A stretch of DNA of 64,000 nt, from NCBI RefSeq assembly GCF_007655135.1, contig NC_045131.1, positions 15,918,001 to 15,982,000 on the forward strand. Reading direction: 5' to 3'. Positions within the stretch are counted from its first letter, which is position 1. Each line of letters opens with the position of its first letter. Positions 33,955-46,592 of this stretch are shown one piece after another. Source of the DNA: Punica granatum. Lineage: Eukaryota > Streptophyta > Magnoliopsida > Myrtales > Lythraceae. The notes beneath the pieces were generated by a model, which worked only from the letters and a program-made list of their open reading frames with translations, was not told the origin of the DNA and did no database searches. Both the position numbers and the translations under genes were made by a program.

Positions 33955-34655
33955 TTAAGATAAATAACTCCATATATCATGATTTTTGAAGTAATTTCAC
34001 CACACATCATATTTTCAATAATTTTGAAGACACATCACAAATTTTTTTATTTATTTTCACTGCACATCATATCGTTACTTTCCCGCTCAAAATTGGATTA
34101 AATTGTAACGTTACGACATATTCAGGAATTATTTTGCACAAAAGAAAACTTGAAATATTTAAACAAAGTAAAACGAAATATGAAATTTTTTTTTTAAAAG
34201 AGAAGAAGGTGCTGATCGGGAGGAGAGGTCGGGGGCCCCGTTGACCACCCAACCTCCCAATTGGGATCGCCGACCGCCTCAGAGCCCCTGGCCGCTGGAT
34301 ACCCCAAATTGGGGGGTCGGGGGCGCCCCTTCTAACAATCGACCCCCCAGTTGAGGTATCCGGTCGGCTCAGACCAAGCCCGCGACCCTAATTGGGGATC
34401 GAACTTCCTCTCCTTTTTTTTATTTCACATTTTTCATTTTATTCCGTTTTTAAATTCCTCATGTTTTCTTTTGTGCAAAATTTTCCTTGAAAATGTCGTA
34501 ACATTTCCATTCAATCCAATTTTGGATGGGAAAGTAACAATATAATGTGCAGTGAAAATTAAAAAACTTTTCATGATGTGTCATGCAAATTTTGAAAATA
34601 TTATGTGCGGTGAAATTATTTCAGAAATCATGATGTATGGTGTTATTTACCCTTT
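33955..34655. mobile_element. Foldback/TIR element with ~230 bp arms and a GC-rich core
   Basis: The left arm GATAAATAACTCCATATATC and inverted right arm GGTAAATAACACCATACATC continue matching through TGATTTYTGAARTAATTTCA, TTTTCACTGCACATYATAT and TTTTGCACAAAAGAAAAC. The core (34200-34400) is strikingly G+C-rich in a 70-80% AT neighbourhood, with CCCAATTGGGATCGCCGACC-like repeats on both strands. No target duplication is evident and no transposase. Confidence 0.7.
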
Positions 34656-35383
34656 ATTCTTTACATCTTAAATATATTTACATTAATTCCGATTATTAAT
34701 GATTATGTGGATGGAATGAGATCACTTTTTAGGAATAATTGTGATTGTTACTTCTTCTCACGATCTATTATAATCAAAACAAAGAATAAGACTAATTTCT
34801 ATTTTGCATATTAGTCTATTTTGGCAAGCTTATAATTTTGTAATTCAATTAAATGGTAATAAATATTCTATACAAAATTTATTTTTTCGTGATTTGCTAT
34901 CAGTCAACTTATCCTGAATCGATAGAAACTAAAGAGCCAGAATGTAATGGGCAAAATTTGTGAAACCCACTAACTTTACCAACTCCACATTATTCTGTAC
35001 TTCTTATAATATTTAAATTGCTTAGTTCTACATTTCTTTCTCTGATTGCCTTCTATCTCACTAATCCCCCATACGACTAAAGAAAACTATCTATTATTTA
35101 TCTTTTTTTTTCTCTACACAGTTTGGCTGTATCCTTCTCCTTACATACTTTTTCTACCAAATCTATCTTTCAAAACTTTTCAGTCAATTCTTTACCATGG
35201 ATTTGGGGAATTTGATTGTACTAAGCCCATATCTCCATATTTCTACCAATATCTTCTTGTTTCATTGTTTCATAATACCAAAATTGGACCTTTGATATTA
35301 CTCAAAATGCAGCCCAAATCACTTCTTGCTTTTACACCTATGGCACATCACCACATATCTGATTTGACACTTGATTTTTAACA
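34656..35383. other. AT-rich DNA upstream of the RPA70-like remnant
   Basis: An open stretch at 35046-35381 (111 codons) has no recognised domain. It directly precedes RPA-like coding remnants and may be part of the same decayed gene or its leader. Otherwise nothing is seen. Confidence 0.3.
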
Positions 35384-38290
35384 CTGGAAGGTGAACGTTT
35401 GTCTTAATAGCATTTGGAGATCATCTGAAACTGTTGGGAGTTTAGGTTGGGTTGGCTTTGATTCCATCCTCATTGATGAAAATGTAAGTATACTTAATGA
35501 TGCAAATACTTATTTTCTAATTGGCTGAAATCAATTGATATGAAGTATTAAGCTATTATACAACTATTTTTATTTCTAAAAACAATGGATATAAGCTTCA
35601 GCTCGATCAAATGACGCACAACCTTTCACTTGTTTGCTCAAAGAGGTTCATGTTAATTATGACCTTTCTAGTTTCAAAGTTATTCCAAATAAGAAAAATT
35701 ATCGATCTGCTTCGATTGAGTTCATGATTCGACTTGATAGAACAACTTCATTTGCTGATTTCTTCTAAAAGTTCTACAATCGCAATGTACAAGTTTGCTT
35801 GTACAAACTTTTAAAAACTATAAGATCCATAAAGATGAAAATCTGGCAAGTATCATTACAAATATTAAATATCCTCTCCCTAGCAAATTTTATCTTTTTT
35901 CTGATTTCAAACTCTATTTTTTAAAAGATTTTAAATTTTAAATTTGAATCATAAAATTCAACAACTTTCTATGCTTTTGTAAGATGTTATTGGCCAAGTT
36001 ATATTCGTTGGAAAGCTAGGTGAAAGAACTGGCCACAAAAAAAAGTTTGGAAATTCGACATCTAAGATTATTATATTTTATATTAATGCATTCACTTCTG
36101 TTTTCTTTAAATGATGTAAATTATATTCTCATATATAAAGCAAAATAGACATATTGCTGACATTGTAGAGAATGTATGCAATAGATTTTGATGAAACTAA
36201 CATTCTTCATCAAAATGATCATGTCATTTTATCATATTTGAAAGCATGATTGTAGGAACATGGGAAGGTAAAAACTCTAATATCATCATTCAGACTATCT
36301 TTTCTTAAATATTTGTTGTCTTCAATTTTTTCAATGCTTTAATTTTCTCGGCAAATAAAATATGTTTGTGTTCGTCCTATGCAACACGCAACTACATCAA
36401 TTTAGACATTCCAGAGGTTATAGAGCTTTTTAAGGGGTATGCAACTCATATAATACTATCAATTCCAAACTTAAAAATTAGTTCTAATATTTTGTTTATA
36501 GAATTTCTCTTGGTATCACTGTCAAAGAAATGATTATTCAATAGCAGCTTAAGCTAACATCATCTCTTGAAGATGCAAATCTAAATATAACGACCATTGA
36601 TGAACTTCTTGATATTGATCCCATGAAATATGAGATAGCTTCATCAAAATAATAATTCAAATTTTTTTAGATTAAATGTTCCTTTGGTATTAGAATCTTA
36701 GATACACATGTAAAGCGACTTTGATTGAGGTTGACACATCTGAGGCTTGGTGGCACCATGCATGTCCTAAATACAAAACAACAACTCAAACATATGTTTG
36801 TTGGGTTTGGTGTAACTATTGCAATGAAATAGATTTGACTCCAATCCTATGGTATGCAAGATATCATTGTTTTCTCTTTTATAACCCATAAAGTTTATTG
36901 AAGTTCGTATTCATCATTTTCATATTATGTGCAGGTCAAATTGAATATGGTGGTTGAAGACCACACATGGAAAGCTAATTTCATAATGCATGAAAAATTA
37001 GTGCAAGATTTCGTACAAATATTAGTTACAAACCATGTTAATAACTCCATTACTAATAGATTTACCCTGCCCCTATCTTGAGATAATGAATGTGGAATAT
37101 CTCTTCATTGTTCTTCTAAATAATTGCCCAACTTATCAAAGCAAACAGTCTTTTAATGTCATTTTTGTGAGTTCTGATCATCATCACTTTAGCAATACTC
37201 CTCCATCGAAGGAAATACAACTTCGTGTAGTTACAGTAAATGATAAACAAATTTTCATCCTTCTAATTTATTTAACAATTTAATATGCAATGGTTTGATT
37301 TATATATTTAATTTAAAGAAGAATAAGAAACTAATAGATTTACAAAATTCTATGTATGTTACTAAATTTATCAACCTACAAATTTAGCTAACATTATTGC
37401 TTCAGCTTTTATAGTCCCTTTTGAAGTATTGTTTGTTCCTATTTTTTGAGTCTGTTGAATGCATTTTTACAAAGTCTCTTTTACTTTTGTTTCTATATAT
37501 GTCTTCCTTTATTCACAACTCAGTTAAATTCTTACTTACTTTTAATTGGTTTTATTTGTTCATGCTTCAAGATTATTGTTGCCAAAATCATTTTCTTCAA
37601 GTTCTATGTTATTATTATTTTTTTGGTTATTTACCTAAAATGGCCCACGGTTTGCCCGTTTTGTCAAATCTATCCTATGCTTTTTTTTGTCAAATATATC
37701 ATATGGTTTACTTTTTGCATCAAATCTATCCCGGCGTTATCTTTTCCGTCGACATCTAACGGCCGTGTTGACGTGGCGCCTACGTGGCAAGTGTGGCCCA
37801 CTATCTCTCCACGTGCCACGTTAGCATGACTGTTAGATGTTGACGGAAAAGATAACGCCGGGATAGATTTTATGCAAAAAGTAAACCATGAGATAGATTT
37901 GACAAAAAAAAAGCATAGGATAGATTTGACAAAACGGACAAACCATGGGCCATTTTAGGTAAAATCCCTTATTTTTTTACATTCCACTATACATGCTAAT
38001 TTATAAAAATCTTTTCTTTTGTGTTTTCTTAGAAGAAGAAATTGATGTTTCACCATCATCAACTTCAGCTTGAAGAGAATTGTTCCCATCACAATCAAAT
38101 CCTATGTGCGCAAAAATTGATCAATTCAAGGGTAAGGCATTAAAGTCATTAATTCATTTGAAACTGTAACTGGAATAGATATAAAAATATTGTATGTACT
38201 TCCATTTGCAGTTTGATATCGCCAAAAGATGAGCCTCCCAAGCTTGTAAAAGTTTCATATCAAAATGAGCTCAAAGAACCATTGCAAAAG
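35384..38290 (+). pseudogene. Decayed RPA70-like (replication protein A large subunit) gene
   Basis: Replication protein A large subunit binds single-stranded DNA through tandem OB folds. Remnants appear in the correct order on the plus strand with intron-like gaps. First OB fold: 35384-35483 (SLGWVGFDSILIDEN) and 35630-35767 (YDLSSFKVIPNKKNYRSAS). Second: DVIGQ at 35983 and DIPEVIELFKG near 36405. Linker: ITTIDELLDIDPMKYEI near 36588. Third, C-terminal fold: 36705-36856 (CKATLIEVDTSEAWWHHACP), 36930-37010 (VKLNMVVEDHTWKANFIMHE) and 37085-37215. A zinc-finger cysteine is Tyr (CPKY), and stops and frameshifts interrupt several parts. A MITE (37625-37968) sits in the 3' part. RPA70-like genes are abundant in plants and are also carried by Helitrons, and Helitron-like ends lie about 2 kb upstream, so either origin is possible. 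Confidence 0.6.
37625..37968. mobile_element. MULE-type MITE, near-palindromic (344 bp)
   Basis: Arms of about 165 bp are nearly perfect inverted repeats, starting GGTTATTTACCTAAAATGGC and, inverted, GGGATTTTACCTAAAATGGC. Flanks share TTATTTTTTT (37615-37624 and 37969-37978), a 9-10 bp target duplication. Each arm is itself made of diverged repeats of a CAAATCTATCC-TATGGTTT motif. The centre holds CACGTGGAGAGATAGTGGGC-type sequence. Non-coding. Confidence 0.88.
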
Positions 38291-38299
38291 AAGGCTTGG

Positions 38300-40375
38300 A
38301 ATATGTATGGATTCATTTTGTCATGTGTAACCTATAGTTATATGCAAAGATTGAACATTAGTAGGATGTAATTACTCTTCGTCTATGACTTTTCAATGAT
38401 GATGTAAACATGCGATGTTATAAATGCACATTAATATTTTTAGTATATATCCACAAGAATGTTTAACTTAATATTGATCCATGGCTATAGATGGGTACAA
38501 CTAAAATTATTGTATATAATGAACAGCTATCAATGATAAATATTTTCCCTTTATTATTTTTGGTTCTTCATTTCTAACCTCCTTTTTCTATTCAGATTCT
38601 CGTCTAAATTTTGATTTTCTTTCATATTCATTAATCCTTTTGATTTCTTTTGACATCTTAGGAAAGAATTTTAAATTACCATGTTTTAAGTATTTAGGCA
38701 ATTAACCACAACATATGCATCATGTAAGAGTGAGCGAATATCATTTTGATACTCATGCACATTTTTCTCTTGAAAATTATACTACTGAGGCAGTGCGGAT
38801 AATGGTTTCTCGCGCCTAAATTTGAATTTAGACTCGAGGAGAATAGATCATGTCTAAACCCGATAAATAACCCCCCAAAGGGCCACGTGCTGAGATATAA
38901 AGTTTTAGCCATTCTGGTACAATGAGATGAACTTCATATATATAGGCCTAAGACAACTACGAAGACATTAAAACAGGAAATTAGAATCTAGACTCGTACT
39001 ATGCAACTTTCTAAAACAAAATAAGTAATATTGTTCCAAAAGAAAAAACTGAAGACTCTTGACTCAAACTAAAATTAGAAGTAACACCTAATTCTAAATA
39101 TATTTTTATCTAAATAAAATAGACTACCTAATTAAGATAGTAATATTCCTAATTTATGGATCAAGATATCTCATCTTCTATTTTCACATCACGAGAATAT
39201 TTCCTTAATATATTTAAGATATGCTTCTATGGGATTGGACTTGCTGATATGGATTTGGGTTGAAAATCATCATCGTCAACTGCGCACAACTTTTATTTAT
39301 ACTAATTTAGTGGAGAATATTGCAATGATCAAGTGGATGCTATTGGAGTGTCAAATATTTCTCCATTAATATAATATCTCAAGTTCTAACTAACCTCGCT
39401 ATACTTTCTCCTATCAAATGATCTTGGCACGGCTTTTGTTTATAATAAATAATGGGGAATGAAACCGTGAAATTACTACTATTGGAGCGTTATAATATTT
39501 TCTCTCGTGATATCTTCAGTTCTAATTGATCCCACAATCCTTTCCTTTGTATTCACTTTTTTAGCAATAAGTTATTATTATTTAATCCTCCTTTGTACTT
39601 CTTTTAAACTTCATAAAACTTATAAAGTTGTAAGATATCAACTAATTTATCCTATAAAATTCAAATATGTATTTATATATTAATTAGTGGAATTAGTTAG
39701 AGTCAATTAGACTTCTGGATACTAGAGTTTATACCGGAAAATAATTGTCATGGAAATGAGAGAAGGTCACGTGCCCCTCATTTCTTAAATTTACCTACAA
39801 ATTTTGATTGTTTTTCATTCTTGTCCCTCCCCTTAACTTCTACTTACATCCTCCAAAAGGATTTCCATATTAGCATCTTTTAGCTATCTAACTAAAATAG
39901 ATTACTAACTCTTTACTGAAAAATAGGCCACTAATTGCAAAAGTGGACCGGAGTATCATTTCGATACTCATACATATTTTCTTATAAAAATGACACCACA
40001 TGCAAGTTTTGTTTATATGCAATTAGTGGAGCAATAACAACAAATGGGTGCTATTGGAGTGTCAAAATATTTCTTCATTATGATGTCTCAATTTCTAATC
40101 CAATCCCTAAATTTTCTTATGACTTTTCTTTTTTCGTTTTTAGCAAAAAATCATTGTTATTAAATCTTTCTCTACTTCCGATTTTCCATGTCGAAAAATC
40201 AGCGATTTCTTTTTCCGCACAGCTTCGTGGCGAAGTGCAGGCTTTTGCACTAGTTATTTTGATTACATTATAATCTAATTGCGAATCCAAGATTTGATTC
40301 CTATGTAAAGTTATTAAATTGTGGCAATGCAAGGGCGATCATTGACTAGTTGATCTTAAAGGTAGCTACGAAAGT
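38300..40375. repeat. AT-rich DNA with several copies of one interspersed repeat
   Basis: Motifs recur: ATCATTTTGATACTCATGCACA near 38750 and ATCATTTCGATACTCATACATA near 39955; CTATTGGAGTGTCAAATATTT near 39340, a variant near 39480 and CTATTGGAGTGTCAAAATATT near 40048. These look like fragments of one repeat family. No gene is supported. Confidence 0.45.
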
Positions 40376-40380
40376 TTCGT

Positions 40381-40601
40381 ATTATAATAATCAGCGGCCT
40401 GGACATTATTGAAACTAATGGGTCCCTAGATTACATTGATTCTGCGACTATTAGCTTTGGAATGTTGGACCCCCCAAGTTGCTAACTACGTATTATAATA
40501 ATCAGCGGCCTGGACATTATTGAAACTAATGGGTCCCTAGGTTACATTGATTGTGCGACTATTAGCATTGGAATGTTGGACCCCCAAGTTACTAACTAAT
40601 A
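40381..40601. repeat. 111 bp tandem duplication
   Basis: ATTATAATAATCAGCGGCCT starts both units (40381 and 40492); they differ at only a few positions (for example CTAGATTAC versus CTAGGTTAC). Non-coding. Confidence 0.92.
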
Positions 40602-42881
40602 AATAAATTGAAGTCTAATTAGGGTTTGTTTATTATCTGTGACACGAGAAGGCATGTGAAGTGGGACCTCTTATGTTGTCGTGGCGATCTCCACAATCGT
40701 TCAAGTGTGATGGAATTTCTACGGTTTAGCACATGAATCACTCGCGTCACAGCACCTTTTTATGTGCCCTGGCTCCTAAGTACCGTGAAAAACTGTTTCG
40801 AATTATTTTCATTTTGCGGAGTATATTGCTAACCAATCTCGTAAGTCTACATTTTGGAGGACTTATCGAATGACTTTGATGGTATTTTTCTGTTACATTT
40901 TTCGATTAAAAGATAAAGAAAACTTGAAATTAACAGTTTGAATGTCAAAAAATTCTAATCCTAGTTTGTACATAACGTGAATTCTAATCCTATTATTATG
41001 TAGTTTCTGCACTGCAATTACAAATAATTTCTCCTTACTTCTAAAAGCATTATTTAGCAAGGACTAGTAATTATTAATTTATAAGTAATTAGAGTACCCC
41101 TAAAATATGTTGGCTTATTGAATCTAATGCTTTTCCCAGACTAATGATCCAAACTTTTCCCTGATTGAATCTAATTAATATGTATAAGAAATGAAATCTT
41201 GAGCACGAAGGAAACACATTATGAAGTTGATTTGAGCTGATCTAAGACTACAGATTTTTCCGCGCGATCTTCATGTGGTAAAATAAGTAGCCAAAGAGCA
41301 TTTTGATTAGTGGAAAATTTCCTATGGGGTCCTTAAGTCAAGATGACCCCGGCCGGCTGTTCTCACCATTGCGTTAGATCTAACGGTCAATACAAGAGGG
41401 TCACAATGACCCAATGACCAGACACAGATATCCGGTCCAATACAGTAGGGTTACAAATGAAAATGTTTTTCATGCAGTATGCCTTCTATTTGTAATATGA
41501 TTAGCCTGAACTAACATCAGAGAGTTAGATTTTGTTTTTTGTTTTTATCAATATAGTCGTTATTTTGGCTGATCAAGTCTAATATATTTTAATTGATCAT
41601 AAAAGAAACAACACGTTTAAATGTATAAGAATAGTTGCCGCAGAAGTGTTTTTAGACCCTTGGTGTGACATTTATATGTGAACCTTTCTCCCCATATTAT
41701 TTATAAATAAATTCAGATTAATTAGAAAGACAATTTTAAACATTTATAGTGTTAAGGATGAAATGATTAGCTAGCTAGTGGCCAGAAAACTGTAATATTA
41801 TATTCTTTCAATTAGTGGGAAGAACAAAGCTGACAGCTTTGTTAATTGGGTCACCACTCGCCACATGTCCAATTCCAAGATGATCGAAAGGCAAAGGAAG
41901 GGAGTAAGGGAAAACATAAACAAGTGGATGGGGTTAAATCATCAGTTATTCAATTACTACTTTTCTTCCCTTTTCCTACTTTTTCAAATTTGTTGTTTTT
42001 TCCTTGGAAATGACATGATCTCACATTTCTCCTGTTTGGAAAAATGACTTGCCATTCATTACACAAAAAGAAAAAAGAAATGGCACTAATTAGGCATAAT
42101 TTGACCAAAGAAAATATGCTTCATATCTATCATAGTAAGGAGATAAAATTGAAAAAATAAAAATAAAACAACTCCTCATGCCATATAATAAACAAAAGCT
42201 AGAGGTAATTTAAATGGTCTTTCATCTTTACATGTCGTTAAACAACAACCAATAGTTTTTTCTTATATAAATTCGTTGTTCACGCCCTGATGATAAAGTC
42301 ATAAGTCTAGTGTGTGTTTGATAAATGAGTAATATTCATTACTCCACTCTATTTTAATTTCACTTATTTTCAATTTAACAATACAATTATTACTTTTTCA
42401 TTTTTCTTCAATTTTTCTTAATTTAACTGTCATTCAATTTAATTTTTAATACTAAATTTTCTCAACTATTAATTACTTATAATTCAACAACACAATCATT
42501 ATTTTCTCTCAACTATTCATTACGTTTTCCCACTTTTTCCCATAATTCAACAACAAAATCATTACAATTCTAAATAAATATAATTATTATTCTATCATTG
42601 TTTTTCAATGCCTCGCGATAGAACCAAGTTTTAGTAAATCATGTAACCCCCCAAAAAAAGAAGAAGAAGTGTTAGTAAATCTTACTTTGTAGTAATAAGT
42701 TTTGTTTGATACTTAATAATGTGTAGCATTTTGCATACTAGATGAAATAAATTAGTGCTCTGAAGAAGAAAAATTAATGAACACCAGGATTCTCGCGGGT
42801 AAGAATTGACAGGATATCTTAATTGATATAGCGCGATGCGAATGTTTCAAACCTCCTTTCTCTCAACAAAGTAAACAATCT

Positions 42882-42912
<31 letters not shown>

Positions 42913-43250
42913 CTTTTAACTTATGGGTGTGAATTCGCCGAGCTGAGTCGAGTACCGGGAAACTCAAGCTCGGTCACCTTAATGAGTTTGAGCTTCGCAA
43001 GCTTTGTTGAGTAATAAGTTCAACACACATATTTCGCTTACAATCTCACTTGTACTACAAAAAAAAGTTAGAACTGAAAATTTGAGAATATAGGAATAAT
43101 GAGCTAGATATATGAGATTGAATTGATCAATAATCATTAGAAGGAAGATAAGGAGTAAAAGTGATCCAGTGCTAACCCATTAACTATATAAATGTAATTT
43201 GCCAAATTAGAAATGTCGTTTTTGTAAAATTTAAATAAGTTCATTTAACC
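40602..43250. other. AT-rich intergenic DNA with a (TA)n microsatellite
   Basis: No coding region recognised. A (TA)n run lies near 42888-42911. The segment 42310-42610 starts GTGTGTTTGATAAATGAGTA and is rich in TCAACAACAAAATCATTAC repeats; it may be a decayed MITE. Confidence 0.4.
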
Positions 43251-43470
43251 AACATGGCTTGATTTAAACGGTTTTGTGCTTATTTCTGTTAAGCAAGGTC
43301 TCGAGTTCAAATCTTGTAAATGGAGAAGATCCATGTTGAGAAAGATCTATCCCTTTAGTAGACCGATCCGACTCGACTGGATTTGTTGGGATCCATTGAA
43401 CTTTCAGATACTAGAGTTCACAATGAAAAATAATTTCATTTAAACTCTCAAGTTTATTGAGTAGAGTATT
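43250..43470 (+). mobile_element. SINE-like repeat, copy 1
   Basis: Contains a B-box-like AAGGTCTCGAGTTCAAATC, then GTAGACCGATCCGACTCGAC and a 3' part AGATACTAGAGTTCACAATG followed by GAAAAATA. It resembles 44345-44530 in order and sequence. Borders approximate. Confidence 0.55.
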
Positions 43471-43489
43471 GTCAAGCTCATCTTGAGTA

Positions 43490-44110
43490 TTTAACAAGCC
43501 AAGTCCGAGTAGCTAACTATTGTTTGGATGGGATGGAGAGAAATGGATGGAAAGGAAGGGGAGAGGAGGGGGCGATTTTGTATAGAACTTTTCGAATTTT
43601 CCATACAACTTCCCCTCCTCCCCTTTCCTTGCCCTTCATTGTCTTCCGATCCAAAAAAAGATAAAGAAGTTTGATCGTACTTTATGGGTAAACTATGTCT
43701 GTTTTTAGTGAATAAAATCCTCTTTTTAAAAATATTATGGTTCCAAATTGGGTTATGCCATTGCACCATATAGAACTTTTACTGAATTTTTAAGTAATTA
43801 GTCACATCCCCATCTCAAAAGCTAAAGTTGATATAATGGTGAGTCCAATCATCTTATTATTAAGGAATTTACATCAAATTTTCAAAAAGGGATTTAACAA
43901 ATCTTAGCAGTAAACATAGGTGATTTTTCGGGCAAACTGTGAGTATCTTAACATTAATTTAATGGGTTTTGAGCGCCCTGTGCTGCAGGTAAAGTCAATC
44001 ATTAGTAATCAATTTGTCATTGCATTACAACTGTGTTTACAATTGGTGATTTTTTTTTGGAACTCTTAGGCTCTGTTTGGTAATATATGTATATATATAT
44101 TTTGGAACTC
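43490..44110. other. Non-coding DNA with an inverted G-rich/C-rich pair
   Basis: GGAAGGGGAGAGGAGGGGG (43553-43571) is followed by CCCCTCCTCCCCTTTCCTTGC (near 43612), a stem-forming pair typical of a small MITE starting TGTTTGGATGGGATGG. Open frames here follow from the low-complexity bases. A direct repeat TTTGGAACTCTTAGGC occurs near 44055 and 44100. Confidence 0.4.
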
Positions 44111-44344
44111 TTAGGCCCCGTTCGGTTCATTAAAAAAAAAAGGTGGAATGGTTACCAAAAAAAAAACAGAGGTGGAATCAGAATCAAAATGTTCTTTCCT
44201 ATTGTGACCGTTTATTTTGGGGGAATCGATTTTTTATTTCCCTAAACAAAGTACTCGATTCTCCTAAAAAAGGGGAATCATCCATTCCCCGGAGATCCTG
44301 GGGATGAAAAAGGGGATTGAAAGTATTTTTTTCTTTTTAAAACA

Positions 44345-44530
44345 AAGTATGTTGGTTCAAGTGATTCGGCACTTGTTCCTCTTAAATAAAGTCTCGGATT
44401 ATAATATTGTGAATGGGCAAAATCCACATTATGAGAGCTTTACCTCTTAGTGGGCCAATCTGACTCGAAATGGATTAGTTGAGGCCAATGAGCTTCTAGA
44501 TACCAGAATACACACTGAAAAAGGTAATTT
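44345..44530 (+). mobile_element. SINE-like repeat, copy 2
   Basis: Contains GTGATTCGGCACTTGTTCC, GTGGGCCAATCTGACTCGAA and the end AGATACCAGAATACACACTG with GAAAAAGG, paralleling the copy at 43250-43470. Confidence 0.55.
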
Positions 44531-45454
44531 TTTTTCAAACATTTCTTAAGGCAAATTTTTTCTTTTATGTTTTTTTAATGCCTTACTGCCTTAGGCAATA
44601 TAAATGCATACCTTAATCTTAAATACTTATAAAGTTATCTGATTTCGAAAAACGTAAGAGAGTATACAAAAACATTTCATACTCTCGCAATGTTTTTAAA
44701 TTCTTCATTATTCTAATAATTTGTTTTATTATATTATGTACTTTATTTTATCTTTAATGAATAAAACAAGAAAAAGAAAGCAATTATGTCCGAATTCCTA
44801 TTTTGTTTTATCAAGCAATTTAAAATTTTAAAAATTTATATTATTTAATTAATATAAAGAAAAACGAAATAATCAGTCGATTACTTTTTGTCTTTGTGAT
44901 CGATCTCATTCATTACTTTTCTCATGAAAAATAAAAAATTAATAATAGTACATGATAGATTCTGGATGAGATAAAAAGTTAATTATTTTTTGGTAATTTA
45001 CCATAATATCTATTTTTCTTTTTCCTATTCTATAAAAATTGATATATTTTTTAATTTTAAATATTATAACAAAAACTTTATTTATAAATTACTGAGATAA
45101 ACAATAGAGAATATATAGTCCATTCATGAAGTGAAAAAATAGTGTTGTACTTGTACATACCGTTTTGCTTTATATTTAATAATTTAATTTAGTATATTAT
45201 ATACTTTATTCAATTTGTAATGAATAATTTTTTTTTATCATATACTCATGTTGTTTTGTTGGGCATAAATTTAAAAAATAAAAGAACTATTTCATACAAA
45301 GATAAGGAAAATGAATGGGCCCTTTTATTTTCGTAAATATTCTTTCATTCCATCTTGATTCATTCATTGATATCATAATCACTACATTTTATGTGTATCA
45401 TTTCCAATCTTGAGAGAATTGTTTTTTTACATGCAGTTTATCGAGAAAAAAAAA

Positions 45455-45482
45455 GGGGTGCATGCACGGGGACAATGCTAGT
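45455..45482 (+). mobile_element. Helitron-like 3' end
   Basis: GGGGTGCATGCACGGGG with palindromic GTGCATGCAC is followed by ACAATG and CTAG next to T. This fits a Helitron 3' terminus whose body lies at lower coordinates (perhaps from about 44580). Confidence 0.45.
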
Positions 45483-45796
45483 ATATGGTCAATGGTCGAT
45501 CTTTGTCCAAATTGTGGCGGCCTCCTCTATATCAACATTATAATAGCAGATTGTGGTTCCCGAAAGAAGTTTGGAGTACTATAGAAAAATCTTTATAAAT
45601 AATTATTAAATTTTGAAATTTGATTCCAATTCCATACATATTGAACCAGACAAATACAAATGAAAATTAATTCCTATTCCTCATTAAAACAAATAAAAAG
45701 TAAATTTGCGACTCCATTTCCAATTTCAGCCCATGACACCTCATTTCAATTTCATTTCGAATTCTGTTTCCGCACCTTTAAGCAAACGGCCCCTTA

Positions 45797-46592
45797 AAAG
45801 GCTCAAAACCTTTCTGCCTATTCAACCATCGCGACCATCGAAGTAATGGACATAAATCAGTTTCTTTTTTGTATAATTTAAGCACCTTAACTAAACTCTA
45901 GTTGTTCTTTTTTTAGGTGAGATTTTGAAGTGTATTTTCAATGTCTGAATCTTATCTCTGTTTAGTTTAGGCATCGATTTGGCCTAGTTAATCATAAAAA
46001 TGTGGTTTAACAACAAACTAAACTCTTAATTAGTAGATTGTGGACTTTAATTATAGTGCCATGATTAAAAACTCATTGATAATTATATGGTCAAGTCTAC
46101 ATCTGATTGAGAATATGTCATGATCTCAACGGAAAAAAAAATCTAAACCCTTGTTTAACCCATAAATATTAATGGAATTCGATAGAATGGACTGTTCTCT
46201 TTGTGAGCGAAGTGCATTGCAAGATTGTAGAGCAGAGATGGAAATCACTCATGAGCTAAATCTCATCAATCAATATAATTAAACTAATATATATAAAACC
46301 ACCAAGAGATCACTCTAATTAAAAATCACAGAAATCGACTTTTTCTTTTTCTTTTTTATTAATTTAAAACAATCACTTATTAGCAATAAAACATTACTAG
46401 GGAAAGTGAGAGGAAGATAATCCTTATTGCGAACACACGGAGGCAAAACAGAGAGGAAGATTCATATACAGTGAGTATCTGATCTCAAGGTTTTCTTCAA
46501 TACATATATATCTCTCGACTCCTTTCCATCTATAAAACTTATTATTTCAACACAGTCGAATTGCGCCAGTCCTTTTATTTTTTACCTGATTG
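45797..46592. other. 3' flank of the AHL gene
   Basis: AT-rich DNA that should include the AHL 3' untranslated region near 46350-46592. No other feature is recognised. Confidence 0.4.

Larger units (their letters stand above)
44114..45793. mobile_element. PIF/Harbinger-like MITE containing nested SINE and Helitron-like DNA
   Basis: Left end GGCCCCGTTCGGTT and inverted right end GGGGCCGTTTGCTT are flanked by TTA (44111-44113 and 45794-45796), the PIF/Harbinger target. The sub-terminal parts (GGAATCAGAATCAAAATG left; TTTCATTTCGAATTCTGTTTCC right) look like one MITE now split by a SINE (44345-44530) and by DNA ending in a Helitron-like terminus at 45481. Terminal match is imperfect (10 of 14). 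Confidence 0.5.

Noticed and set aside
43491..43769. 92-codon minus-strand open frame
   Set aside because: Falls across the G-rich/C-rich inverted pair of a probable MITE; no protein similarity recognised.
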